Shown one piece after another: positions 1-7,110 of a stretch of DNA of 20,920 nt. The notes under the pieces are model-generated. The model was given only the letters and a program-made list of their open reading frames with translations. It was not told the origin of the DNA and ran no database searches. Source of the stretch: an uncultured Bacteroidales bacterium (GTDB lineage: Bacteria; Bacteroidota; Bacteroidia; Bacteroidales; Paludibacteraceae); assembly GCA_937901225.1 (NCBI GenBank), contig CALCGX010000020.1, positions 1 through 20,920 on the forward strand, read 5' to 3'. A program made the translations under genes and the position numbers. The stretch's first letter is position 1. Every line of letters begins with the position of its first letter.

Positions 1-855
1 AATTGTTTCGTGCAGCGACTGCTTATCCAGATGGGTGTAGATTTCAGTAGTCGAAATGTTTTGATGACCGAGCAACTCTTGAATTACGCGAATGTCGGCT
101 CCGTTCTGCAACAGGTGTGTGGCAAACGAGTGGCGTAAGGTGTGTGGCGAGATGGTCTTTTGTATCTCTGCCTCGCGTGCTAAGGTCTTGATGATGGTGA
201 AGATCATGGCACGTGTAAGCTGCCTACCATACCGATTAACAAATGCAATATCAATGGCTTCTGGTTTGATGTCCAAGGCACTGCGGTCTTGCATCCAATA
301 TGCGAACCACTCTACCGCCACGGGCGATACTGGAACCAGGCGCTGTTTGCAGCCTTTGCCCGTGATGCGCATATATCCCTCCTGAAGGTACATGTCGCTC
401 AATCGCAGATTCACCAACTCACTTACGCGCAGTCCACTGCCATACAGCATCTCAATGATAGCGCGATTGCGATGGCTCTCGCTCTTTGACATGTCTATCT
501 GCGCAATCATTCGATCGATCTCCTCTACCGATAGCACATCGGGTAGGTGCATTTCTTTTTTGGGGGTTTCGATGAGTTCCGAAGGGTCTTGCTCAATGTA
601 GTTGTGATAGAGCAAGAAGCGGTAAAACGAATGTATCCCTGCCACCAACCGAGCTTGTGTACGCACCGAGGCGATTTCCTTGAAGGTATCAAACACGAAT
701 GCTTGCAAATCGTCGAAACTGGCATGTACCACATCTATCCCATGCTTATCAGCATACTCCTTTAGTCGCTGATAATCCATTAGATAAGCATCTACCGAAT
801 TAGGGCTTAGTCCTTTCTCTAACTTCAGATATGTGCGGTACTCTTTTTCTAACAT
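1..855 (-). CDS. xerD: XerD-type tyrosine site-specific recombinase, 3' end cut by window edge
   Basis: The minus strand is open for 285 codons from an ATG at 855 to base 1, with no stop, so the C-terminal end lies outside the window. The N-terminal SAM-like core-binding domain covers about residues 1-95 and the catalytic domain about 105-285. The tyrosine-recombinase residues are all visible: Arg143 in SGLRVSEL, Lys167 in TGKGCKQR, His238 and Arg241 in HTLRHSF, His264 in LGHQNIS and the nucleophile Tyr273 in EIYTH. XerC/XerD proteins are usually about 300 residues, so only some 15-20 residues should be missing. The family resolves chromosome dimers at dif with a partner recombinase. Position at the end of a housekeeping operon, with no phage or transposon genes nearby, favours XerD over a mobile integrase. 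XerC cannot be excluded from sequence alone. The start lies 7 bases after the lipoprotein stop. Confidence 0.9.
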   Translation of the reverse strand, partial: MLEKEYRTYLKLEKGLSPNSVDAYLMDYQRLKEYADKHGIDVVHASFDDLQAFVFDTFKEIASVRTQARLVAGIHSFYRFLLYHNYIEQDPSELIETPKKEMHLPDVLSVEEIDRMIAQIDMSKSESHRNRAIIEMLYGSGLRVSELVNLRLSDMYLQEGYMRITGKGCKQRLVPVSPVAVEWFAYWMQDRSALDIKPEAIDIAFVNRYGRQLTRAMIFTIIKTLAREAEIQKTISPHTLRHSFATHLLQNGADIRVIQELLGHQNISTTEIYTHLDKQSLHETI

Positions 856-862
856 AGGTACA

Positions 863-1393
863 TTATCGATAGATGGCAGGACCTGTGTAGGTGGCGTGAT
901 AATGTGTGGAGTCTTCTGTATAGAGGTTGAAATCCAACACCACATCATCCGCCTCGTATGCTATGGTCATGTTGCCTCCTGTCATCAGCAGGATACGCTG
1001 TATTTGGTCTTCTGTTATCAGCAGCAAATAGGTGCCTGTCACATTTCCCTCAAAACTCATGCCACGCAAGAAAGTCATCTCCTTGGCCACACTGTCCATC
1101 TCGTAGTATCCCGCAGGCAAACGCTTGGTGCTGTCTTTGGCTACAAAAATATCAGATAGATATAGGTTGCAGCCTGTACCAGAGATATGCCAAGCGGAGT
1201 CATACTCCAATCCATCGGAGAGTAAATCTACAGCATACACCTGATGACCGCTATTGTAAAAATCAGCGTATGCTCTGAAATCAGCGGTGGTATATACGCT
1301 ATCTACTTGCTGTGTAGCAGGGCGAGTGGGATTGTTGTGTGGCGTACATGCCACGGCTAACATCAATACGATGATATATAGATATGCTTTCAT
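863..1393 (-). CDS. Small putative lipoprotein of unknown function
   Basis: This 176-residue protein begins with a lipoprotein signal peptide: Lys2, a hydrophobic stretch over residues 4-14, and a lipobox LAVAC with the lipidated cysteine at residue 16. The residues after the cysteine (TPHNN) lack the run of acidic residues that acts as a surface-export signal in some Bacteroidetes lipoproteins, so a periplasm-facing location is more likely, though this is weak evidence. The mature part alternates short hydrophobic and polar stretches typical of a beta-rich fold. I recognise no family and assign no function. It lies 16 bases after the permease gene and 7 bases before xerD on the same strand, so it is probably co-transcribed with both. 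Partnership with the upstream LolC/E-like permease is possible but unsupported. Confidence 0.75.
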   Translation of the reverse strand: MKAYLYIIVLMLAVACTPHNNPTRPATQQVDSVYTTADFRAYADFYNSGHQVYAVDLLSDGLEYDSAWHISGTGCNLYLSDIFVAKDSTKRLPAGYYEMDSVAKEMTFLRGMSFEGNVTGTYLLLITEDQIQRILLMTGGNMTIAYEADDVVLDFNLYTEDSTHYHATYTGPAIYR

Positions 1394-1409
1394 TTTGATA
1401 CATGTAATT

Positions 1410-2621
1410 CTAAACTTTCACTTTTCTTGCTGGTATCCACGACGATATCGCGCCCAATGCCAACACCACCATGCACACCATGACGATGTCCCAGGCTTGC
1501 ACTGCTACAGGATAGGCATTGAGTACATATTCCGTGCCATTGCCCAACTTGAGTAATCCAAAATGCTCTTGCAGCAGGCATACACCAAGTCCTATCGCCA
1601 ATCCGCCAATGGCACCCAAGGAGTTCACCAGCCAGCCTTCGAGCATAAACACCCTGCGAATCATCTGATTGCTTGCGCCGAGGTGTGACAAGGTGCGGAT
1701 GTCTTGCTGCTTATCAATGATGAGCATGGACAGCGAACCGATGCCATTGAAGGTGGCAATCAGCAGTATGAATATCAGTAGCAACGCCGTCAATAGTTTC
1801 TCCACGCGTAGGATGCGGAAGAAGTCCTCTTGCTGCTCATAGCGGTCTTGCAGCACATACCCATCGCCCAATACCGCTGCTATCTCGCGCTTGGCATGTT
1901 TGATGCTATATCCTTCAGCGATAGCTACTTGCAACGCACTCACTTCTTGCTCTCCATAGTCTAGCAAGCGGCGTGTGAGTCCAATATCTACTAGCATCAA
2001 GTTGTCGTCGTACTTCTGTTGATTCACAGCGAAAGTGCCAGCAATGAAACATGCTTCTTGGTTGAAGTTCGCATCAGGACGTAGCATATTCACTTTTCCT
2101 TCTCGCTTAGGGGCATATACCTGCAATGCATGGATAAAGCGTGCTCCAATGCCCAATTTCCATGCCAATCCTTGTCCTAGCACGGCGCGATCGAAGGCGC
2201 CATCGTACACCTCATAATGACCGTCAGTAATGATATTCTCAATACCAGTCATCTTCCCAAACACCGAATCCACACCCAGCAACTGTACGGGCATTTGCTT
2301 ATCCTCGAAATATACCAATGCGGTCTCTTGAATGCTCTCGCTCAGCATATCTACACATGGCAGGCCGAGTAGGGCATCCTTCTGCTTATCGTCGATAATG
2401 AAGGTTTTACCCGCTTTGACGGTGATACGCAAATCGGGGTCGAACTGCGAAAATAGTTGCTCTACCATTACGCCGAAGCCATTCATCACGCTCAGCACGC
2501 AGATCATGGCTGCAGTAACTACACCTACCGCCACCGACGATATGGCTGTGATGATATGGATGGCATTAAACTGCTTTTTAGCAAACAAATACCGCCAAGC
2601 TATTTTGAGCTCCGTCTTCAC
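1410..2621 (-). CDS. FtsX/LolC-LolE-type ABC transporter permease
   Basis: This 403-residue protein has the MacB/FtsX permease layout: one N-terminal membrane helix (about 24-46), a large extracytoplasmic domain (about 50-270), then three helices (about 276-299, 327-350, 376-396). The N-terminal KIAWRYLFAKK and the segment ending QDIRTLSHLGAS match LolC/LolE-type lipoprotein-releasing permeases, which extract lipoproteins from the inner membrane for delivery to the outer membrane. The partner ATPase (LolD) is not in this window. The start is GTG: an in-frame TAG occupies the codon directly before it (2622-2624), so no earlier start is possible, and no ATG fits the conserved N-terminus. The gene follows rbfA after a 60-base gap made of heptad repeats. 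Substrate specificity is inferred from family only. Confidence 0.85.
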   Translation of the reverse strand: MKTELKIAWRYLFAKKQFNAIHIITAISSVAVGVVTAAMICVLSVMNGFGVMVEQLFSQFDPDLRITVKAGKTFIIDDKQKDALLGLPCVDMLSESIQETALVYFEDKQMPVQLLGVDSVFGKMTGIENIITDGHYEVYDGAFDRAVLGQGLAWKLGIGARFIHALQVYAPKREGKVNMLRPDANFNQEACFIAGTFAVNQQKYDDNLMLVDIGLTRRLLDYGEQEVSALQVAIAEGYSIKHAKREIAAVLGDGYVLQDRYEQQEDFFRILRVEKLLTALLLIFILLIATFNGIGSLSMLIIDKQQDIRTLSHLGASNQMIRRVFMLEGWLVNSLGAIGGLAIGLGVCLLQEHFGLLKLGNGTEYVLNAYPVAVQAWDIVMVCMVVLALGAISSWIPARKVKV

Positions 2622-2681
2622 CTAAACTCTAAATTTCCTTGTCCAACTAACTATCAACTCTCAACTGTCAACTGTCAACTA
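2622..2681. repeat. Degenerate heptanucleotide repeat array between rbfA and the permease
   Basis: The 60-base gap is largely built of 7-base units. Four contiguous units are TCAACTC, TCAACTG, TCAACTG and TCAACTA at 2654-2681. Two related units, CTAAACT and CTAAATT, lie at 2622-2635. The array runs directly into the rbfA stop codon on one side and ends at the TAG next to the permease GTG on the other. Its function is unknown. Confidence 0.8.
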
Positions 2682-3023
2682 TCACTTGTCTCCCTTCAGC
2701 AACTCATCAATGCGGGCCATCTTGTCGATGGTTTCATCGAGGTGGAAGTGCAACTCGGGAATGATACGCAGCTGATGGCGTTGCATATGTCCCATCTCGC
2801 CGCGAATCTTCGCGGTGTCTTCTTGCACTTGTGCGATGGTGCTTGCCACTTTGTCTTGTGGGAACACACTCAGGTAGACGTGAGCTATACTCAAATCCGA
2901 TGATATTCTTACTTCACTCACTGAAATGAGCGTTCCGCGCATTACGCGCGCGTACTTCAATAAAATATCGCTCAAATCCTTCTGGATTAAGCGCTCAATC
3001 TTTTGTTGTCTTGTTGATTCCAT
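2682..3023 (-). CDS. rbfA: Ribosome-binding factor A
   Basis: This 113-residue protein is the usual length for RbfA, a single type-II KH domain protein that binds immature 30S subunits and helps 16S rRNA 5'-end maturation and cold adaptation. Recognisable features are the N-terminal helix with RQQKIERLIQKDLSDIL, the SVSEVRISSDLSIAHVYLSV strand-helix-strand core at about residues 34-53, and the C-terminal RIIPELHFHLDETIDKMARI, with the RbfA-typical PEL-F--DE-I pattern. The ATG at 3023 has no clear Shine-Dalgarno site, which is normal in Bacteroidetes. The gene lies downstream of rpmH on the same strand, across a spacer with complex inverted repeats, so ribosomal protein and assembly factor may share a transcript. 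Confidence 0.95.
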   Translation of the reverse strand: MESTRQQKIERLIQKDLSDILLKYARVMRGTLISVSEVRISSDLSIAHVYLSVFPQDKVASTIAQVQEDTAKIRGEMGHMQRHQLRIIPELHFHLDETIDKMARIDELLKGDK

Positions 3024-3036
3024 ATATATCTTGTCT

Positions 3037-3068
3037 CTAAACTACTAAACTTCTCAACTTCTAAAATC
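3037..3068. repeat. Octad-spaced repeat array upstream of rbfA
   Basis: Four consecutive 8-base units are seen: CTAAACTA, CTAAACTT, CTCAACTT and CTAAAATC. They are sequence-related to the 7-base units elsewhere in the window but have a period of eight. The array lies 13 bases upstream of the rbfA start, in its probable 5' untranslated region. Confidence 0.7.
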
Positions 3069-3074
3069 CAGCAT

Positions 3075-3166
3075 CTAATCAACGCAATAAGGGAAAGGAG
3101 TGTATACTCTTTTCCCTATGCTGATGCCTTAGGAAAAAGCCCTAAGGTTGTCTAATCGTTGATTAG
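3075..3166. repeat. Nested inverted repeat (outer 10-bp arms with two inner hairpins) at the rpmH 3' end
   Basis: Perfect 10-base outer arms CTAATCAACG (3075-3084) and CGTTGATTAG (3157-3166) enclose two hairpins. The first pairs 3090-3101 with 3106-3117 (12 bp, one mismatch, loop GTAT). The second pairs CCTTAGG (3127-3133) with CCTAAGG (3141-3147), a perfect 7-bp stem. A third alternative stem, CTAATC with GATTAG, lies within 3152-3166. The right arm contains the rpmH stop codon. On the minus strand no hairpin is followed by a strong T run, so this is not a textbook terminator. It could be an attenuator, a processing site or a short mobile element with terminal repeats. Confidence 0.75.
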
Positions 3167-3321
3167 CGTTTGTGACGACCTTCGTCAGCTACAGTCAATT
3201 TCTTGCGACCGTGTGCGCGGCGAGCTGCCAATACGCGACGACCATTTGCGGTAGCCATACGAGCACGGAAACCGTGTTTGTTACGACGACGACGTTGACT
3301 TGGTTGGAATGTACGTTTCAT
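3163..3321 (-). CDS. rpmH: 50S ribosomal protein L34
   Basis: The 52-residue product is a standard L34: it starts MKRTFQPSQRRRR, continues NKHGFRARMATANGRRVLAARR, and ends with KKLTVADEGRHKR. It is extremely rich in Arg and Lys, as expected for this small rRNA-binding protein of the large subunit. The ATG is at 3321 and the TAA at 3163-3165. Codon use is biased to CGT for arginine, as in highly expressed genes. A strong promoter lies about 64 bases upstream of the start. In many bacteria rpmH neighbours dnaA and the origin, but no dnaA or DnaA-box cluster is seen here, consistent with a different arrangement. The stop codon is embedded in one arm of the nested inverted repeat. Confidence 0.97.
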   Translation of the reverse strand: MKRTFQPSQRRRRNKHGFRARMATANGRRVLAARRAHGRKKLTVADEGRHKR

Positions 3322-3384
3322 TGTTTTATGTTATTTTATGCCCCATCTCGTGGGCTGGTTAATAATTTCGTGCGAAAAATCGTG

Positions 3385-3416
3385 CAAAGGTACTACAAAA
3401 AAAGCAAATACGCAAG
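3385..3416 (-). promoter_or_regulatory. Bacteroidetes-type promoter of the rpmH operon
   Basis: On the minus strand a -7 box TACCTTTG (3385-3392) lies exactly 20 bases from CTTG (3413-3416), one base off the TTTG -33 consensus. A T-tract lies in the spacer next to the -7 box. This predicts a leader of about 55-60 bases for rpmH. Confidence 0.75.
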
Positions 3417-3537
3417 AAAAATTGCAAAAAAGTTTTATTTTAATGCGTTTTATTGCATGTTTGCCACATAAAAAATAATAAAATCAGTCAAAAAAGGAAT
3501 TGAAAAACTATCTCAGTATAAAATTAGGGTACGTGTG

Positions 3538-3553
3538 CTCGCGTGCGCGCGAG
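3538..3553. repeat. GC-rich hairpin with alternating pyrimidine-purine run
   Basis: CTCGCG (3538-3543) and CGCGAG (3548-3553) form a perfect 6-bp stem around a TGCG loop. Bases 3540-3551 alternate strictly pyrimidine-purine. It stands out in a strongly AT-rich spacer. No T run follows on either strand, so it is not a terminator. Confidence 0.6.
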
Positions 3554-3624
3554 AAATCAAGCAAGTAAAATGTAAATTTATTCGCAAAATTGAGCAAAAA
3601 ATCATTGACTTTACCTCTCGTTTT

Positions 3625-3656
3625 CTTGCTTAATTGAAAAAAATGTACTACCTTTG
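3625..3656 (+). promoter_or_regulatory. Bacteroidetes-type promoter of the YfhO-family gene
   Basis: CTTG (3625-3628), a 20-base spacer containing an A-tract, and TACCTTTG (3649-3656) form the promoter. It gives a short leader of about 25 bases to the ATG at 3687. It also rules out a TTG start at 3654, which would fall inside the -7 box. Confidence 0.8.
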
Positions 3657-3686
3657 CAGGCTGAAAATAACGTAAACAACGCACAG

Positions 3687-6281
3687 ATGAAAATAGACTG
3701 GAAGAAAATTCTGCCCTATGCTGTGGCAATCGTAGCATTTGTGGTGGTAGCAATGATTTATTGTGCACCTCTGCTGGAAGGTAAAGTATTGGTGCAAGGT
3801 GATGTCAATAACTGGAAAGGTGCAGCACAGGAGGCATTGGAGTTTAGAGCCGAAACTGGTAAAGCTACATCTTGGACCAACTCTATGTTTGGTGGTATGC
3901 CGACCTACCAAATCACAGGTAGTTTGCCATCAAGTAAATTTCGTCAAGTAATATCGGATGCATTGCATCTAGGATTCCAAGACAGTAATCCCTTTGGACT
4001 AGTTTTTGCCTATTTTGTAGGGTTCTTCATCATGCTTCTTTGTTTTGGCGTCAATCCTTGGTTGAGTATCATAGGCGCTCTAGCAATGGGATTGAGCAGC
4101 TATTTCTTTATCATCATTCCTGCTGGGCACGTTACCAAAGCAATAGCTATCAGCTACTTAGCACCTATCATAGGCGGATTCTACCTAATTATGCAGCGTA
4201 AGTATTGGGTGGGTGCTCCTTTAATCTCATTTTATGGTTTTCTGGGTATTGCTTCACACGCACAGATGACCTATTACATATTCTTATTGATGGGTGTAAT
4301 GGCATGCGCAGAACTCTATATCCATTTCCGCGAGAAGCGTTGGAAGGATCTAGGCATATCAGTTGGAGTGCTAGCTATTAGTTTACTGCTCGTATTTGGT
4401 ACCAAGTTGAGTTGGTGGGAAATGAACCAAAGTTATCTCAAAGAGACCATGCGTGGAGGACACTCAGAACTAACCTTTAACAGCGATAACGGTTCAACTT
4501 CTAACAGCAATAGTGGTCTTAGTCTTGACTATGCTACAGCATGGAGCTATGGCGTGGATGAGACCATGACTTTTCTTATTCCTAACTGGGAAGGAGGTGC
4601 GAGTGGCTATAATGTGGGTGCAAAATCGGATCTGTGCGAGACAATGGTCAAGAATCGTGTACCTAAACGCTCTGCCGAGCAATTTTGTCAGCAAGTGCCT
4701 ACCTATCGCGGAGAGAAACCCTTTACGAGTGGTCCTGTGTATATGGGAGCGATTATCTGTTTCCTCTTTGTGTTAGGCTTATTGATTGTACATGGACCAT
4801 ACAAGTGGGCATTGCTCATAGCAACGCTCTTCTCTGTGGCATTGGCATGGGGTAGAAACATGATGTGGTTGACGGAGCTGTTCTTCAACTACTTCCCTAT
4901 GTACAATAAGTTCCGCGCGGTGGAGAGCATCTTAGTTGTAGCAGAAATCACAATGCCGTTGCTCGGAATCCTCGCATTGCAACAGATAGTGGATAAGAAG
5001 ATTGCATGGGAGAAACTGCGTGTGAATATGTTTATAGCAGGCGGTGTTACTGCTGGATTGTGCCTTATCTTTGCTCTCTTTACTGGCATGGTGGATGTGA
5101 CGAGCAGTTATGATGCACAATGGGTGAACCAAGTGCCTGCGTGGCTCAGAGATGCTATCTATGATGAGCGCGTAGCCATGATCCAAGCAGATGCTTGGCG
5201 TTCGTTTATCTTTATCGCATTGGGCTTTGCGGTGCTATATTGGTATGCTTGGAAGTCTAATTCCGAGTCTCTAAACACTAAACACTCAACTCTAAACTAT
5301 GTACTATATGCTGCTCTGGCAGCACTAGTACTAGCAGACATGCTACCCGTGAATAAGCGTTTTTTTGGTAATGACCATTTTGTTAAAGCAAAAGATGCTG
5401 ATTCGTACTTTACGATACAACCATACGAGCAACAGATTTTGGAGGACGAATCGTATTATCGCGTATTGAACTTGGCGACAAATACTTTTAATGATGCGCG
5501 TACAAGCTACCGACTGAAGTCCATCGGTGGTTATTCTGCGGCTAAACTGCGTCGTTATCAAGATTTGATAGATGAGCATATCTCACGTGAGATGAACCCA
5601 TTGATGCAGACGATTATGCAAACACAAGGATTCTTGCAACCCGATGCGAACGAGGGTAAGGATTTTCCTGTGCTGAATATGCTCAATATGAAGTATGCAG
5701 TAGTGCCATTGCAAGGTGGTAAACAGGCACCAATATATAATCCATATGCAATGGGTAATTGCTGGTTCGTAGATGAGATGATTCTAGTGGATACGCCAAA
5801 CGAGGAGTGCGCAGCATTAAGCACTTTGGACTTGCATAAGCAAGCAGTAGCCGATAAGAAATTCGCTGAGGTATTGGATATTACCAAACCAGAGGTGACA
5901 CCATTGATGGCATTTGATACAACGCTGATTCAATTGACATCGTATGCCCCCAATAGCCTCACATATGAATCGATGAACGAGCGCAATCAGGTGGCAGTAT
6001 TTTCAGAGATCTATTATCCATATGATTGGCATTTGTATATTGTGAATAATAATGGTGAGAAATTGGAATTACCTCTTGCTCGTGTGAACTACACCCTCCG
6101 CGCTGCAGTTATTCCAGCAGGTCACCATCAACTCCTCATGGAGTTCCGCCCACATGCTATGCAAACGGATAAATGGTGTATGGCAATATCTATTATGATT
6201 CTGATATTATGCCTAATAGGCCTCGGGTTACATTGGTGCGAAAAGAAATCAATTTGTTACCCTTCTGAGGTTGCAAAATAA
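3687..6281 (+). CDS. YfhO-family polytopic membrane protein (probable GT-C glycosyltransferase-like)
   Basis: This 864-residue protein begins with a membrane helix (about 10-28) followed by an extracytoplasmic loop carrying the acidic pair region GDVNNW (Asp39), then roughly a dozen hydrophobic helices. A large soluble region covers about 560-828, and a final helix about 830-849 precedes a short basic tail. This layout, and the conserved stretch FNYFPMYNKFRAVESILV, match the YfhO family, whose members resemble GT-C lipid-linked-sugar glycosyltransferases. B. subtilis YfhO has been linked to lipoteichoic acid glycosylation; the substrate here is unknown. The start is the ATG at 3687, since the longer TTG reading frame begins inside the promoter. 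Residues 529-538 are encoded by a heptad repeat array in a loop between two helices. The last 89 bases overlap the convergent GT2 gene. Confidence 0.85.
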   Translation: MKIDWKKILPYAVAIVAFVVVAMIYCAPLLEGKVLVQGDVNNWKGAAQEALEFRAETGKATSWTNSMFGGMPTYQITGSLPSSKFRQVISDALHLGFQDSNPFGLVFAYFVGFFIMLLCFGVNPWLSIIGALAMGLSSYFFIIIPAGHVTKAIAISYLAPIIGGFYLIMQRKYWVGAPLISFYGFLGIASHAQMTYYIFLLMGVMACAELYIHFREKRWKDLGISVGVLAISLLLVFGTKLSWWEMNQSYLKETMRGGHSELTFNSDNGSTSNSNSGLSLDYATAWSYGVDETMTFLIPNWEGGASGYNVGAKSDLCETMVKNRVPKRSAEQFCQQVPTYRGEKPFTSGPVYMGAIICFLFVLGLLIVHGPYKWALLIATLFSVALAWGRNMMWLTELFFNYFPMYNKFRAVESILVVAEITMPLLGILALQQIVDKKIAWEKLRVNMFIAGGVTAGLCLIFALFTGMVDVTSSYDAQWVNQVPAWLRDAIYDERVAMIQADAWRSFIFIALGFAVLYWYAWKSNSESLNTKHSTLNYVLYAALAALVLADMLPVNKRFFGNDHFVKAKDADSYFTIQPYEQQILEDESYYRVLNLATNTFNDARTSYRLKSIGGYSAAKLRRYQDLIDEHISREMNPLMQTIMQTQGFLQPDANEGKDFPVLNMLNMKYAVVPLQGGKQAPIYNPYAMGNCWFVDEMILVDTPNEECAALSTLDLHKQAVADKKFAEVLDITKPEVTPLMAFDTTLIQLTSYAPNSLTYESMNERNQVAVFSEIYYPYDWHLYIVNNNGEKLELPLARVNYTLRAAVIPAGHHQLLMEFRPHAMQTDKWCMAISIMILILCLIGLGLHWCEKKSICYPSEVAK
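5271..5298. repeat. Heptad repeat array inside the YfhO coding sequence
   Basis: Four contiguous 7-base units, CTAAACA, CTAAACA, CTCAACT and CTAAACT, lie within the open frame. They encode the loop LNTKHSTLNY between two predicted membrane helices. The units match those found between genes at 2622-2681, with the same plus-strand orientation. Confidence 0.75.
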
Positions 6282-7110
6282 GCAGGAAATAGAACCATAA
6301 TACAATCGTTCCGCCCCATTTGATACCTTCTTTCAAAAGGCGAGTGGCATATTTGGATTTTGAAATTGCGAGTGTCCGTTGACGCTCGCTTTTTCCCATC
6401 TGTAGCGTGAGTCTATCAAAATAATCCTGCTCTAACTTCTTCTGCGGAATGATATGGTGCAAAATCATTTGGGGCAAATAGATAGGTCGCCAAGCTTTGG
6501 CGCGCATTTTATCAAAGATATCTTTCTCCTCTGCTCCCATTAAACTATCTCCTTTGCGACCAAGATCGGTATTGAACAAGCCTACTTCTTTGAAGACCTG
6601 AGCTCGATATGCAGCATTGCCACCTCCCGGATAACGCTCCCCTGGATAGACACGTTCTTTATCTCCAAAATACATGTAGGCGGTCAGCAATTCTTTGGTC
6701 CAATGGCTCATCCATTTAGGTTCTTCCGTTTCGTAGAGCGGTATGATAGGACCACCACAAGCCATGCAATCGTGGTTTTTATCCATGTATTCTGTGATTG
6801 TGCGAAGATACCATGTATCTACGATAGCATCATCGTCTATATATACGAGGATATCTCCCGTCGCTTCTTTGATACCTTTGTTTCGGGCAGCAGAAAGCCC
6901 TTGCTGGGGTTCAAGGGTATAGCGAAGCATTACATCGGCATGATCGCTGGCAAAAGTACTGCAAATATCGCGGGTATTATCCGTACAATTGTTGTCCACC
7001 AGAATAATCTCGTAGTCCTGTTTTGGTAAATCATTTGCCACAATACTTTCTAATAGTGGACGGATATATTTCGCACGGTTGTATGTACAGATAATGATAG
7101 ATAGTTTCAT
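6193..7110 (-). CDS. Family 2 glycosyltransferase
   Basis: This 305-residue GT2 enzyme has a GT-A fold. It starts MKLSIIICTYNR, has the VDNNCTDNT segment of the nucleotide-binding region (about 38-46), the metal-binding acidic cluster IDDD (91-94), the acceptor-site GGGNAAYR (162-169) and an acidic GAEEKD motif (192-197) where the catalytic base is expected. A hydrophobic helix at about 265-280 may anchor it to the inner membrane. The ATG at 7110 is chosen because it overlaps the upstream TGA as ATGA, a coupling arrangement; the longer TTG start at 7134 would add non-conserved residues. It is the last gene of the glycan operon, and its final 89 bases run antisense to the YfhO gene. Donor and acceptor sugars are unknown. 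Confidence 0.9.
   Translation of the reverse strand: MKLSIIICTYNRAKYIRPLLESIVANDLPKQDYEIILVDNNCTDNTRDICSTFASDHADVMLRYTLEPQQGLSAARNKGIKEATGDILVYIDDDAIVDTWYLRTITEYMDKNHDCMACGGPIIPLYETEEPKWMSHWTKELLTAYMYFGDKERVYPGERYPGGGNAAYRAQVFKEVGLFNTDLGRKGDSLMGAEEKDIFDKMRAKAWRPIYLPQMILHHIIPQKKLEQDYFDRLTLQMGKSERQRTLAISKSKYATRLLKEGIKWGGTIVLWFYFLLILQPQKGNKLISFRTNVTRGLLGIISES

Larger units (their letters stand above)
3322..3686. other. AT-rich divergent intergenic region between rpmH and the YfhO gene
   Basis: This 365-base gap holds the minus-strand rpmH promoter (3385-3416), the plus-strand promoter of the YfhO gene (3625-3656) and, between them, a short GC-rich hairpin (3538-3553) in otherwise AT-rich sequence. 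I see no convincing coding sequence or RNA gene in the 3417-3624 core. Confidence 0.7.

Noticed and set aside
92..830. Plus-strand frames across the first 830 bases
   Set aside because: They have no recognisable protein features and lie opposite an intact recombinase frame carrying all catalytic residues.
1..855. XerD-type gene as part of a mobile element
   Set aside because: No attachment site, transposase, phage gene or other cargo lies beside it; it sits at the end of a housekeeping operon.
2654..2681. Heptad array as a CRISPR array
   Set aside because: Units are 7 bases and contiguous, with no spacers and no cas genes nearby.
3127..3147. CCTTAGG hairpin as a simple terminator of rpmH
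   Set aside because: No T run follows on the minus strand, so it is treated as part of the nested structure.
3322..3686. Possible replication origin next to rpmH
   Set aside because: rpmH often lies near dnaA in other phyla, but no dnaA or dnaN gene and no cluster of DnaA boxes is seen; TTATTCGCA near 3577 is a single poor match.
3654..3686. TTG start giving an 875-residue YfhO protein
   Set aside because: The TTG lies inside the -7 promoter box, upstream of the predicted transcription start; the ATG at 3687 fits.
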